From: Qipengyuania qiaonensis
GTDB taxonomy: Bacteria > Pseudomonadota > Alphaproteobacteria > Sphingomonadales > Sphingomonadaceae
Direction of reading: 5' to 3'
DNA length: 64,000 nucleotides
Assembly: GCF_019711515.1 (NCBI RefSeq)
Contig: NZ_JAIGNO010000007.1
Span: 62,001-126,000, forward strand
Translations under genes and position numbers: made by a program
Shown here: positions 35,403 to 44,272 of the stretch, one piece after another
How the letters are laid out: each line of letters starts with the position of its first letter
How positions within the stretch are numbered: the first letter of the stretch is position 1
Notes under the pieces: model-generated
Seen by the model: only the letters and a program-made list of their open reading frames with translations
What the model was told of the DNA's origin: nothing
Database searches by the model: none

Positions 35403-36374
35403 TCAGATTTCGAAACTGACCATCTTCGCCATGATGAAGGCGCCGATGCTCATCCAGACAAGGCCACCGAGCCCCGTGACGATCAGGCGATCCTCGGTGA
35501 AAAAGCCACCGATATAGGCCGGGTTGACGAACCAGATCAGACCGAAAACGATAAAGGGCAGCGAACCGACAATATAAGCCGAGGCTTTGGACTCAGAGCT
35601 CATCGCCTTGATTTTCAGCTTCATTTGCGCGCGTTTGCGCAGAACATCGGCAAGGTTGGAGAGTGTCTCGGCAAGGTTACCACCGGTTTCGCGCTGAATG
35701 GCGAGTGTAATGCAGAAGAAGTTGAATTCGGGAATGCTGAGACGATCTGCAGTCACCTGGAGCGATTCCTCCATTGTGCGCCCGATCTTGGTGCGCTCGA
35801 CAATGCTCTTGAATTCCTCTCCGACGGGACCGGGGATTTCCTGCGCAACTACGGCCAGGGTCTCGGTCACCGGCAGACCCGAGCGCAGGCCGCGCACGAG
35901 CAATTCGATGGCGTCGGGGAACTTCGCATTGAACTTGGCCGTGCGTTTCGTGATAGCGCGGCCCACGATAAAGTGGGGTAGTCCGGCGCCGACCAGAACT
36001 CCAACGCCAAGGGCAAGAGGGAGAGATCCGCTGCGCAGGTAGAGAAGTAGTGCAGCGGCAACCGCGAGGCCGAGCGAAGCGTAGCCATACTGGCTCAGCG
36101 TCCACCCCTTGCCCGTACGGTCGAGCCGATTGGCCAGAGCTTCGATACGCGATCCGGAGCCCGCCACCTTATGGGCTTTGGGGCGCCGGGCGGCGATGGC
36201 TTTTTTCAGCTGCGATTCGACCTTTGTATCCGTACTCTCCGAATGACGGTAGCGGACCTGCTGCAGCCGTCGTTGGCTGGCCTTGCCGGCGTTAGCGCCG
36301 GACAGCAGCACATAGCCGATCGCCAGCAAGGACAGGACCCCGACGGCCAACAGCACTAGCTGGATGATGTTCAT
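35403..36374 (-). CDS. tadB: Tad pilus inner-membrane platform protein TadB
   Basis: 323 residues, type II secretion F family. TM helix at 5-25, two near 95-135, and C-terminal helices from ~265. Conserved core FPDAIELLVRGLRSGLPVTE and TGGNLAETLSNLADVLRKRA. It partners TadC. Directly upstream one expects cpaF, but only 52 bp and a strong hairpin separate this gene from cpaE. Confidence 0.93.
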   Translation of the reverse strand: MNIIQLVLLAVGVLSLLAIGYVLLSGANAGKASQRRLQQVRYRHSESTDTKVESQLKKAIAARRPKAHKVAGSGSRIEALANRLDRTGKGWTLSQYGYASLGLAVAAALLLYLRSGSLPLALGVGVLVGAGLPHFIVGRAITKRTAKFNAKFPDAIELLVRGLRSGLPVTETLAVVAQEIPGPVGEEFKSIVERTKIGRTMEESLQVTADRLSIPEFNFFCITLAIQRETGGNLAETLSNLADVLRKRAQMKLKIKAMSSESKASAYIVGSLPFIVFGLIWFVNPAYIGGFFTEDRLIVTGLGGLVWMSIGAFIMAKMVSFEI

Positions 36375-36402
36375 ACGTACTCTCCGTCCAAACTAGTCGG
36401 GT

Positions 36403-36420
36403 GCGCGGGCCTGCCCGCGC
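36403..36420. other. Perfect hairpin in the cpaE-tadB junction
   Basis: GCGCGGGC (36403-36410) and GCCCGCGC (36413-36420) are perfect inverted copies with a two-base loop. They sit exactly where cpaF is found in the usual Tad gene order. It may lower downstream expression or be a remnant of a rearrangement. Confidence 0.55.
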
Positions 36421-36426
36421 CGGCCG

Positions 36427-37716
36427 TCATTGCGCCGGTTCTCTGACCTGCGCGTCCTTCTTTTTCGCCAACAGGCCCTTGAGGTCGAGGCCACCGAGAA
36501 GCGATTTCTTCGCCGCCCCGAGTTCGGCGTTCTCGCTGCCCTCGTCGCCGGCACCGATGACCCGGGCGGAAAGCTGCTTGATCGCCGTCGTTGCCTTCGA
36601 TCCACCATTGGCGTCGACAAAAGTCTTGCCCAGCTTGGCTGCGTTTGCTGCCGCTTTCTGGTCGAACGGGATCAGAACATCGATCTTCCGTTCGATCGAT
36701 GCTTCGAAATCGGCCTTGCTAATCTCCGACACGCCGGGCTGAACCTTGTTGGCGACGATCACGACCTGAGCGTGCGGCGCATTGTTCTTGAGCCACGAAA
36801 GAATGCGGATCGTATCGCGTGCCGAGGCGAGCGACATTTCCGTGGCCAGAACGACGACGTTCACTTCGTTGAGCAAATGCGGAAAATTGATCATCATGTT
36901 GCGCGGCATGTCCAGCACGGTCATTTCGAACGTGTGCTTGAATTCTTCCTGCAGCTGCATGAAGGCCGCACCGTCGGTCATCAGCGGCTGATTGATTGGT
37001 GCTTCTGCCGAAAGAATGGCCAGATTATCGTTGGCGCGGATCATGGCGCGTTCGATGAACAGCCCGTCGATCCGGCTCGGATTGTCGATCGCGTCGGTCA
37101 GACCGCGTCCTGGCTCGAGATCAAGCGTAAGCGCGCCGGTTCCAAAATGGACGTCGAGATCGAGCAGCGCTGTCGGCATCCGCTTCTCGGCAGCGAAAAT
37201 CCATGCCAGCGAAGTCACGAGTGTCGACGCTCCAACTCCGCCACGTGTGCCGATGACCGCGGTTGAGACATGGTGCTTTACACCTTCGTCCTCGCCCGTG
37301 CGGGGCGCCAGGAACACTGCCTGCGCTTGATTGAGCGAGTCGCGGACCATGTTCGCCGACAACGGCTTCAACAGGTAATCGTGAATGCCGCTCGCAAGCA
37401 GGTCGCGATAAAGGCGCACATCGTTGACTTGGCCGATGGCAATAACGACCGTGCCCGGCTCACAGACCTCTGCAAGGGCATTGATATCGTTCAGCGGGTC
37501 GCCGCTCTCAGACAGATCCACCATCAGAATGTTCGGGCTGGCCGAAACCGACAAGGACTGGATTGCGTTGCGCAACCCGCCCTTGTTGCATTTTTCGGGT
37601 TGCCAGCCGAGTTCGATCACCACCGGACGCAGCACGTCTAGGGCGTTCTCGTCGCAGATATAAGCCGCGAAGGCGTCGCGGTTGCCCGCATTGCCAGGTT
37701 TCAGTGAAGCGCTCAT
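36427..37716 (-). CDS. cpaE: Tad pilus localisation ATPase CpaE/TadZ
   Basis: 429 residues. The N-terminal ~135 residues form a receiver-like domain (LMVDLSESGDPLNDI, DYLLKPLSANMV). The rest is MinD/ParA-like with an atypical P loop, TRGGVGAST near 157: the usual second lysine of KGGxGKT is Ala here, as in TadZ-type proteins. LLDLDVHFGTGALTLDLEPG and VLDMPRNMM are the following switch regions. It places the pilus machine at the pole. The C-terminal tail is Lys-rich. Confidence 0.92.
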   Translation of the reverse strand: MSASLKPGNAGNRDAFAAYICDENALDVLRPVVIELGWQPEKCNKGGLRNAIQSLSVSASPNILMVDLSESGDPLNDINALAEVCEPGTVVIAIGQVNDVRLYRDLLASGIHDYLLKPLSANMVRDSLNQAQAVFLAPRTGEDEGVKHHVSTAVIGTRGGVGASTLVTSLAWIFAAEKRMPTALLDLDVHFGTGALTLDLEPGRGLTDAIDNPSRIDGLFIERAMIRANDNLAILSAEAPINQPLMTDGAAFMQLQEEFKHTFEMTVLDMPRNMMINFPHLLNEVNVVVLATEMSLASARDTIRILSWLKNNAPHAQVVIVANKVQPGVSEISKADFEASIERKIDVLIPFDQKAAANAAKLGKTFVDANGGSKATTAIKQLSARVIGAGDEGSENAELGAAKKSLLGGLDLKGLLAKKKDAQVREPAQ

Positions 37717-37722
37717 GGCTGG

Positions 37723-38376
37723 TTAGCCTCCTTCTGTGCTGCTGACTTCGGCCAGGTTGCCACCCGCCCCGGTCGGAGCCTGATCGCGATATGCCTTTAT
37801 GGCTTTTGTCGAGGTGCTGACGACGGTTTCACCCGCCCCTTTCTGGCCTGTGATCAGGTCTTCCGGATTAGCGACCATCGCGGCAAGATTGCCGTTCACC
37901 GCACAACCGTAACCCGGGTAGGTGGCGTTCATGGAGTTGTGCTCGTTATTGGCCGACCAGTCGGGGCAGCCTGGAACGCTGGCCGTCGAGCGGGTGACGA
38001 CAATTCGGGCCTGGCCCGGATCGACATAGCCGGCGGTGACCGGCGATCCTTCGCTCAGGAGGACGCCATGCCGACCGGCGAGCGCCGTCAGGTCTTCCTT
38101 GAGTGCTGGATTGCCACTCGGATCGTCTAGTGAAACGCGATCCCCGAAGCCAAGATCCATAGCGTCAAACCAACCGGCAATGCGCTGGCGTTCGTTGACG
38201 GGCAAACCGTCGCCAGCAGTGCTCACATCGAGGGTGAAATTGGTCCGTTCCACCACCGGCTGGCGCGCACTCTCGAGCGTACGATTTTCCATCGGCATGC
38301 CGCCACATGCTCCGAGCGCGAGGCCGAGCGAAAGGGCAAGCGAACCGGCGAACTTGCGATTGATTGCATTTGCCAT
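37723..38376 (-). CDS. cpaD: Tad pilus lipoprotein CpaD
   Basis: 217 residues. The ATG at 38376 has GGAGACGAG upstream and opens a lipoprotein signal with a lipobox ending LALGAC. An ATG 15 bp earlier overlaps the cpaC stop by one base and is the alternative. The CpaD-type pattern is visible in VNERQRIAGWFDAMDLGFGD, then VTRSTASVPGCPDWSANNEH and NPEDLITGQKG. It probably assists the outer-membrane secretin. Lies between cpaC and cpaE without gaps. Confidence 0.9.
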   Translation of the reverse strand: MANAINRKFAGSLALSLGLALGACGGMPMENRTLESARQPVVERTNFTLDVSTAGDGLPVNERQRIAGWFDAMDLGFGDRVSLDDPSGNPALKEDLTALAGRHGVLLSEGSPVTAGYVDPGQARIVVTRSTASVPGCPDWSANNEHNSMNATYPGYGCAVNGNLAAMVANPEDLITGQKGAGETVVSTSTKAIKAYRDQAPTGAGGNLAEVSSTEGG

Positions 38377-38390
38377 TGTACTCGTCTCCA

Positions 38391-39935
38391 TTAGTCGAAG
38401 CTGAAGCCGGGTTGGGCGGCTGCGGTGCGTTCATTGCGGCGTGCTTCGGGCTGCGTGCCCGCCTGCGGTTCGCCATTGTCCGTCGGCTCGCCCGGCGAAA
38501 CGGCAGGCGCAGCCGGTGCGGTTTCGATCGCGCGGGGCTTCGGTCGTTCTTCGCCAGAGACGCCATCGCTCTGCTGGAAACCAAGCAGGCGCTGGAACTC
38601 GTTCGGCTTGCGGAAACCGTCGGTCGGCAGGTGGATATCGTTGGCGTCCACCGGCTTCACCAGATACGGCGTGACGACGATGACGAGTTCGGTTTCACCC
38701 CTGCGATAGTTGGTCGACCGGAACAGGTTGCCAAGGATCGGGATATTGCCAAGGCCCGGGGCCTTGTCGATCGTATTCGTCGCGTTGTTGGACAACAAAC
38801 CGGCGATCATGAAGCTCTGGCCGGAGCCGAGCTCCACGGTCGTTTCCGCGCGGCGTGTAACCAGTGCGGGGATCTGGAAGCCTTCGAACACAACGGCGCC
38901 CTGGCTGGACAGCTCCGAAACTTCCGGCCTCACGCGCATGGAGATGCGCCCGTTGGCCAGAACGGTGGGAGAGTAGGCGAGGCTGACGCCGTAGTTCTTG
39001 TACTCGATCGTGGTCGTGCCAAGGCCTTGGCTGAGTGGTATAGGGAATTCTCCCCCGGCGAGAAATTCAGCCGTTTCGCCGGAAAGAGCAGTGAGGTTAG
39101 GCTGTGAGAGCGTCGTTACAAGGCCCTGCGTTTCCGCAAGATCGAGTGCCGCACCGATATCGAGCCCGAGAAACTTCCCGAATGCTCCCAATGTTGTGCC
39201 AGGAGAAATCGGGCTTACGGTAGATCCAGCCAGCGGGCTCTGGGAACCCCCGCCAAGCGGGCTGCCCGGATCTAGCACTGGAATCGCACCAGAGCGCCCC
39301 TGGCCGATCCCGAACTTGAATCCGCTGCTGCTGTCGATGCTGGTGAGGTTCACCCCAATAGCGCGAACGAAGCTGCGGCTCACCTCAGCGATACGAACCT
39401 GAAGGTTGACCTGAAGTGGGGTCGCCATACGCAGACGGCTGATGACGTTCGATTCTGCGCCGACAAAAGCTTCGACGAGCCGTTGTGCCTCTTCGGCATC
39501 CTCCGGAGCGGCAACCGTTCCGGTGAGAAGGATGACGTTCGAGCCCATGGTTGCCACCGAGATGTTGGCTTCGGGCATTGCGAGCGCGAGCAGCTGATCG
39601 ATGCTGCCAATGTTCGAGCCTACGCGGACATTGGCCGACCAGACAATGTCGCCGGCATTGTTGCTGGCATAGATCGTGGTTTCGCCCCCGGCCTTGCCGA
39701 AGACATAGAGCTGGCGTTGCGACTTTACCTGCACGTCGGCGATTTTGTCGTCGGCAACGAAGACATCTGCCATGCTGCCAGGCACGTTGACGAGTTCGCC
39801 ACGACCGATCGACAGAACGATCTCGGAATTTGGCCGGACGACCGACTGCGCGGTCGCGACAGTCGTCGGTGCAGCTGCCAGTGGCGTCATGGCCAAGCCG
39901 GCAAGCAGCAGTTTTGTGGTAAGGCGACGTTTCAT
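38391..39935 (-). CDS. cpaC: Tad pilus secretin CpaC/RcpA
   Basis: 514 residues. The ATG at 39935 follows AGGGGG and starts a signal peptide (MKRRLTTKLLLAGLAMTPLA). An ATG at 39980 overlaps the cpaB stop (ATGA) and would add 15 polar residues. The N-terminal pilus domain (SEIVLSIGRGELVNVPGSMA), a BON-like part, and the secretin core follow (LVTTLSQPNLTALSGETAEF, TVELGSGQSFMIAGLLSNN, IPILGNLF). It forms the outer-membrane channel for the Flp pilus. Confidence 0.94.
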   Translation of the reverse strand: MKRRLTTKLLLAGLAMTPLAAAPTTVATAQSVVRPNSEIVLSIGRGELVNVPGSMADVFVADDKIADVQVKSQRQLYVFGKAGGETTIYASNNAGDIVWSANVRVGSNIGSIDQLLALAMPEANISVATMGSNVILLTGTVAAPEDAEEAQRLVEAFVGAESNVISRLRMATPLQVNLQVRIAEVSRSFVRAIGVNLTSIDSSSGFKFGIGQGRSGAIPVLDPGSPLGGGSQSPLAGSTVSPISPGTTLGAFGKFLGLDIGAALDLAETQGLVTTLSQPNLTALSGETAEFLAGGEFPIPLSQGLGTTTIEYKNYGVSLAYSPTVLANGRISMRVRPEVSELSSQGAVVFEGFQIPALVTRRAETTVELGSGQSFMIAGLLSNNATNTIDKAPGLGNIPILGNLFRSTNYRRGETELVIVVTPYLVKPVDANDIHLPTDGFRKPNEFQRLLGFQQSDGVSGEERPKPRAIETAPAAPAVSPGEPTDNGEPQAGTQPEARRNERTAAAQPGFSFD

Positions 39936-39976
39936 GGAATGGCCCCCTGAATGGCTTTCCTGTTGTTGGGTCCGGC

Positions 39977-41077
39977 TCATTTAATGCCTGCTGCCTGGGC
40001 GGCGGGCATGGTGTTGGCAGTTTGGGCGACGCCGGCTGCCTGCTTGCCGAGCAGGGCGCTGCCGGCGGCCTTTACTCCGCTTGCACCGACCGCCACGTCT
40101 TCGGTTTCCTTGCCGCGAGTCACGCGTACACTCGGACCGCTACGAACTGGCTGGCTTACTCCGCCAACGACCTGCGGAGCTGCAGCTGCCGCGACACCCT
40201 GAGGCGGTGCCGTTCGGCGCTGGAAGCGAGATACGTCGCCACCGGTTACATATGTGCTCTTCCCATCATCGGGCCGCGACATCGCCTCGCGCAGAAGCTT
40301 TTCTTCTTCTTCGGGCGTGGCATTATCGGGAATGGCGACATCGCCCGAAGCGATAGCGCGCTCGAGTTCGCTCTGGTTGTCGGCGAGCGAGCGCAGCGAG
40401 AGACTCAGCGTGCCGATGGTTTGTGCTACCGCGACCTTCTCGGCGATGACCGGCGTCACCTCGATCGTGACCGTGCTGAATGCTTTCACGACGGTTGATC
40501 CATCTTCGGCCTTTTCCGAAACGGTCGACTGGTCGGTTGCGAGTACCCGAAGGTTACGAAGAATGGTTTCCGACGCTTTCAAAGCGGTACCTTCGCCTTC
40601 GACCTGCTGCGTCAGGACCATATCCACGCGGTCGCCCGGGAAGACGAAGCCGGCCACGCCCGATTGGGCTGTCACCGGTACGGTAATGGCGCGCATTCCT
40701 GGCGTAAGGGCTGCGGCAAGGAAGCCGCGATCGCCCGGAGCGACAAGCGACCCCTGAGTCACTGGTTCTCCGGCGGTGATCGGATGGCGCACGACCGTGC
40801 CGAGCAGCTTGCTGATGTCGGCTTCGCCATCGAGGAAATAGGCGTCCTGGACCAGTTCTTCCGGCCACGCCTGGAAGCCGATTGAGTCGGCCGTGATGAT
40901 CGTTCCCACAGGCAGGGCGCGCTGCGCGACGAGGACTTTGGGGCCATTCGGTTCGACCTGTGCGGCAGCCTCGGCCTGCGGCGCACTGGCGCCTGTAAAC
41001 ATGCTCCGCGCGACAAGCGCCGTACCGACCGCTACGATCAGTGCTGCAACCAGCAGAACCAGTTTCTTTCTATCCAT
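39977..41077 (-). CDS. cpaB: Flp pilus assembly protein CpaB/RcpC
   Basis: 366 residues. One N-terminal TM helix (MDRKKLVLLVAALIVAVGTA), then a SAF domain (about 48-115: VLVAQRALPVGTIITADSIG and TAGEPVTQGSLV), then the RcpC part (RAITVPVTAQSGVAGFVFPG, DRVDMVLTQQV). It is anchored in the inner membrane and reaches the periplasm as part of the secretin complex. Its stop overlaps the long start of cpaC. Confidence 0.93.
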   Translation of the reverse strand: MDRKKLVLLVAALIVAVGTALVARSMFTGASAPQAEAAAQVEPNGPKVLVAQRALPVGTIITADSIGFQAWPEELVQDAYFLDGEADISKLLGTVVRHPITAGEPVTQGSLVAPGDRGFLAAALTPGMRAITVPVTAQSGVAGFVFPGDRVDMVLTQQVEGEGTALKASETILRNLRVLATDQSTVSEKAEDGSTVVKAFSTVTIEVTPVIAEKVAVAQTIGTLSLSLRSLADNQSELERAIASGDVAIPDNATPEEEEKLLREAMSRPDDGKSTYVTGGDVSRFQRRTAPPQGVAAAAAPQVVGGVSQPVRSGPSVRVTRGKETEDVAVGASGVKAAGSALLGKQAAGVAQTANTMPAAQAAGIK

Positions 41078-41168
41078 GGCTATCTAGCCCCCTAGTTCAG
41101 CTCGCCAAATCCCAATGCGAGCAAGTATGGTTTCACGCTGTACCGGCGAATTGGTTAAGATCGGGTTT

Positions 41169-41885
41169 TCACCCAAGGCCGATTGCATTGCCCGCCTGCA
41201 GCATCTGTCCGCTCGCCACGATCCAGATCCCGGCAAGCGAAATTGCCGGTCCATATGGTACCCACAGTTCGCGATCGTGGCGGCGAATGATCCGGATCGA
41301 TCCCAGCGTGACGAGAAGGAGTATGACAAAGGGGGCCAGCACCAGTGCGATGGTGGCGATCGGGCTTTTCGAAGCGGAGTCGATCAGGCCTGCCGGCAGC
41401 GAAAGTCGTGGGCCGCCGAGCACAGAGCTCGCGAACAGTGCAGCGACTGCCGTGCCCATTACCAAAAGCACCGCGTCCCGCGCTGGATTTGTGCGGATTG
41501 TCGTGGAACGCGCCACCCGCCATGCGCCGACGGCCATGGTCAGGACCCAGCCAAGCATTGCCATGGCGACAAGCAGAAGCGTGAACTGCGAGGGAGGTAC
41601 CCACAGGGCGAGGGCGGTCAAAAGCTTGACGTCGCCTCCGCCCATTTGACGGATCGCGAACAGCACGCAGCATACCGCAAAGACGATGAGCGAAAGCCCG
41701 ATTTGAACAGCGATTCCCGGCCACAGCGGCAGCCCGACTGACAGCCAGTACAAAGGTGCGCCAAGGGCAACGGTGAGCGTCAGCCGGTTGCTGATCGTTC
41801 TGCTCTTGAGATCGGTAACGATCACCCAGAGGAGCGCGATTGCCAATCCGGCAAGCAGTACGTAGGTGAAAATTTCGCTTTGCAT
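41169..41885 (-). CDS. cpaA: Prepilin peptidase CpaA/TadV (family A24)
   Basis: 238 residues, polytopic, about seven TM helices. Aspartyl peptidase of the inner membrane that matures Flp prepilin. Both catalytic aspartates are visible: Asp25 (VTDLKSRTISNRLT) and Asp85 (GGGDVKLL). It is longer than typical CpaA (about 170 residues), with an extra C-terminal membrane part (from ~155). First gene of the operon, although no prepilin gene lies in front of it. Confidence 0.9.
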   Translation of the reverse strand: MQSEIFTYVLLAGLAIALLWVIVTDLKSRTISNRLTLTVALGAPLYWLSVGLPLWPGIAVQIGLSLIVFAVCCVLFAIRQMGGGDVKLLTALALWVPPSQFTLLLVAMAMLGWVLTMAVGAWRVARSTTIRTNPARDAVLLVMGTAVAALFASSVLGGPRLSLPAGLIDSASKSPIATIALVLAPFVILLLVTLGSIRIIRRHDRELWVPYGPAISLAGIWIVASGQMLQAGNAIGLG

Positions 41886-41915
41886 TTCGCCCCCAAGGCT
41901 TTGCTTCGGGGGGCG

Positions 41916-42938
41916 GTGCTACAGGAACGTGCTTACCAAAAAGTAACCATAGAGGAGGTCGCGATCACCGGGATACCAGCGCAGGGGCGCACATTCGACC
42001 GGCGTGCAATAGCTCCCGCGGCTCGCGAGTCGACATTTGCGTTGGCCGACGGCCATGACATCCGTCGGATCGATTGGCCGGGTGCCAATGATGGATTGCG
42101 CGGTTCGATACTGTTCCTTCCCGGGCGCGGCGATTTCTACGAAAAGTATCTAGAGACGCTCGACCAATGGCACCGCGATGGCTGGCGGGTAACGGCGGTC
42201 GACTGGCGAGGACAGGCCGGGTCGGGCAGGTTGGGCGAGGATGCCGTTACTGGCCATATCGCGGACTTTTCCGATTGGGTCGATGATCTCGCATATGTCT
42301 GGCGCTCATGGAAGTCGGAAACGCGCGGACCACATGTCCTGGCTGGCCATTCGATGGGCGGTCACCTGGTTTTGAGAGCGCTTGTCGATCATCGCATCGA
42401 TCCCGATGCGGTGGTGCTCACCGCGCCGATGCTGGGCATGTCCGGACCGCCGTTGCCGCTGGCCGTGCTTCACGGTGTCGCACGCATTATGACCAAAGTT
42501 GGCAAGCCGACGCGGCCCGCTTGGAAATGGAGCGAAAAGCCGGGCGAGATGCCGGCCAATCGGCGTGACCTTTTGACTCATGATGCCGAACGTTATGCAG
42601 ACGAGCTGTGGTGGCGCGAGAAGCGGCCCGAACTGGTCATGGGGCCGGGAAGCTGGGGCTGGGTCGAAAGGGCTTATGCCTCCGTCCGTCGGTTGGAAGA
42701 AGCGGGCGCGATGGAAGACGTGGAAGTGCCCGTTCTGGTGCTCAGCACGGCCGCCGACAAGCTGGTAAGTCATCCGTCCGCAGCTCGCGCGGCGCAGCGT
42801 TTACCCAAGGGTGAACTGGTTGCGTTCGGCAACGAGGCGCGTCACGAAATCCTGCGCGAGGTAGATCCTGTCCGTGATCGCGCCATGGCTGGCGTTGCAG
42901 AATTCCTCAACCGAGTGGCTCCGCCGGAGGTCGCGTGA
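41916..42938 (+). CDS. Alpha/beta hydrolase (serine aminopeptidase S33-like)
   Basis: 340 residues from the GTG at 41916; the start is uncertain. Core: RGSILFLPGRGDFYEKYLET, then VDWRGQAGSG, nucleophile Ser in LAGHSMGGH, the acid in VLSTAADKLVS, and His in NEARHEIL. This fits monoacylglycerol-lipase or lysophospholipase relatives acting on acyl esters in the cytoplasm. A textbook GAGGAGG at 41952-41958 sits five bases before an in-frame ATC (41964), and the conserved part begins soon after, so the true start may be there. It overlaps the next gene by four bases (GTGA). Confidence 0.8.
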   Translation: MLQERAYQKVTIEEVAITGIPAQGRTFDRRAIAPAARESTFALADGHDIRRIDWPGANDGLRGSILFLPGRGDFYEKYLETLDQWHRDGWRVTAVDWRGQAGSGRLGEDAVTGHIADFSDWVDDLAYVWRSWKSETRGPHVLAGHSMGGHLVLRALVDHRIDPDAVVLTAPMLGMSGPPLPLAVLHGVARIMTKVGKPTRPAWKWSEKPGEMPANRRDLLTHDAERYADELWWREKRPELVMGPGSWGWVERAYASVRRLEEAGAMEDVEVPVLVLSTAADKLVSHPSAARAAQRLPKGELVAFGNEARHEILREVDPVRDRAMAGVAEFLNRVAPPEVA

Positions 42939-44032
42939 CGACCTACGATTTTGCATTGGTCGGTGCCGGTATCGCTGGCGCCAGTCTCGCTGCCGAACTT
43001 TCCCTTGGTGGTGCCAGGGTACTGCTGCTCGAAGCGGAGGACCGCCCTGGCTACCATGCAACCGGCCGCTCCGCAGCTTTCTGGGATGAGTGCTACGGCG
43101 GCCCCGAAATTGCGCCACTGACGCAGGCATCCGGACCGTACCTGAGTGATGGTAGCTTTCTGCAAAAGCGCGGTGCTCTCTATATCGGCCGCGCCGACGA
43201 CAGGGAACTGGCTATCGACTTTGTGAGGCGCTTCACTTTGACCGGTGCGACGCTTCAACATCTTGAACGGGCTGAACTGCGCAAACGCGTTCCTGGAATT
43301 CGCTACGGATGGTCGGATGCGGTCTGGGCGCCCCTATGCGCCGATATCGATGTTGCGGCGCTTCACGCGCACTTTCTGGCGCAGGCGCGCCGGAACGGCG
43401 CGACGCTCGCATGTCGGGCGCGCGTAATCGGTTTGGAGCGCACTGCCGAACGCTGGACGATCGTGACCGAGCACGGCGATGAACATAGTGCGGCGGTGAC
43501 CGTAAACGCGGCCGGAGCATGGGCGGACGGGCTGGCCAGAATGGCGGGGGCTGGGCCAGTGGGAATCACTCCCTATCGGCGGACTGTCGCGCAGCTTCGC
43601 GTGGATCCACCGGTGCCGGAGGATCTACCGCTTGTGCTCGATTTGGGTGGCAAGTTCTACTTCAAACCTGAATCGGGCCGCCTGTGGTTGAGTCCGCAGG
43701 ACGAAGATCCGAGCGAGCCTTGCGATGTGGTGCCCGAAGAACTGGTTCTTGCCCAGGCGATTGCGCGGCTCGAGGCGGTGGTCGATTGGCGCATACAGGC
43801 GGTCGAACACAAATGGGCAGGCCTGCGCAGTTTTACGGCGGACAGACGGCCGGTCTTCGGCTTGGACCCGCAAGTCGAAGGGTTTGCCTGGTTCGCAGGG
43901 CAGGGCGGCTTCGGCATCCAGACCTCACCTGCGGCTGCGCGTCTGGGACGGCAGCTCTTGCTCGGCGAAAGTCGGGACGACATGACGGCTAATCTCGACG
44001 CCGATCTCTATTCACCCGCTCGGTTCGGGTAG
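42935..44032 (+). CDS. FAD-dependent oxidoreductase (D-amino-acid oxidase family)
   Basis: 365 residues from a GTG that overlaps the previous stop. Dinucleotide fold: DFALVGAGIAGASLAAELSL then LLLEAEDRPGYHATGRS. C-terminal FAD contact: FAWFAGQGGFGIQTSPAAAR. Related enzymes oxidise amino or hydroxy acids; the substrate is unknown, and HATGRSAAF suggests a glycine/D-amino-acid oxidase type. Coupled to the hydrolase gene. Confidence 0.87.
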   Translation: MTTYDFALVGAGIAGASLAAELSLGGARVLLLEAEDRPGYHATGRSAAFWDECYGGPEIAPLTQASGPYLSDGSFLQKRGALYIGRADDRELAIDFVRRFTLTGATLQHLERAELRKRVPGIRYGWSDAVWAPLCADIDVAALHAHFLAQARRNGATLACRARVIGLERTAERWTIVTEHGDEHSAAVTVNAAGAWADGLARMAGAGPVGITPYRRTVAQLRVDPPVPEDLPLVLDLGGKFYFKPESGRLWLSPQDEDPSEPCDVVPEELVLAQAIARLEAVVDWRIQAVEHKWAGLRSFTADRRPVFGLDPQVEGFAWFAGQGGFGIQTSPAAARLGRQLLLGESRDDMTANLDADLYSPARFG

Positions 44033-44095
44033 CCATAGCTGCAACATTTGTTAGGTTGTTCGGCGAATCCTAACCGCAGGCAGGAGACCGCAAAC

Positions 44096-44272
44096 ATGGC
44101 GCATCATTTCAAGATCAAGAAGAACAAGGCCGGCGAGTATGTGGCGTATTTCATGTACAACTCGGAAGCGATCTTCTGGACCGAGGGCTACAGTTCCAAG
44201 GCCAGCGCCAAGAATGCCATCGAGTCGGTCAAGAAAAACGGCCCGGCCGCCGAGACCGTCGACGAGAGCTGA
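44096..44272 (+). CDS. YegP family (DUF1508) protein
   Basis: 58 residues; ATG with CAGGAG upstream. One DUF1508 unit: HHFKIKKNKAGEYVAYF, then SEAIFWTEGYSSKASAKNAI and ESVKKNG. The family is small, cytoplasmic and of unknown function; longer members carry two units. A 6-base inverted repeat (GTTAGG 44050-44055, CCTAAC 44069-44074) lies in front. The stop abuts the stop of the convergent rnhA gene without a base between. Confidence 0.88.
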   Translation: MAHHFKIKKNKAGEYVAYFMYNSEAIFWTEGYSSKASAKNAIESVKKNGPAAETVDES

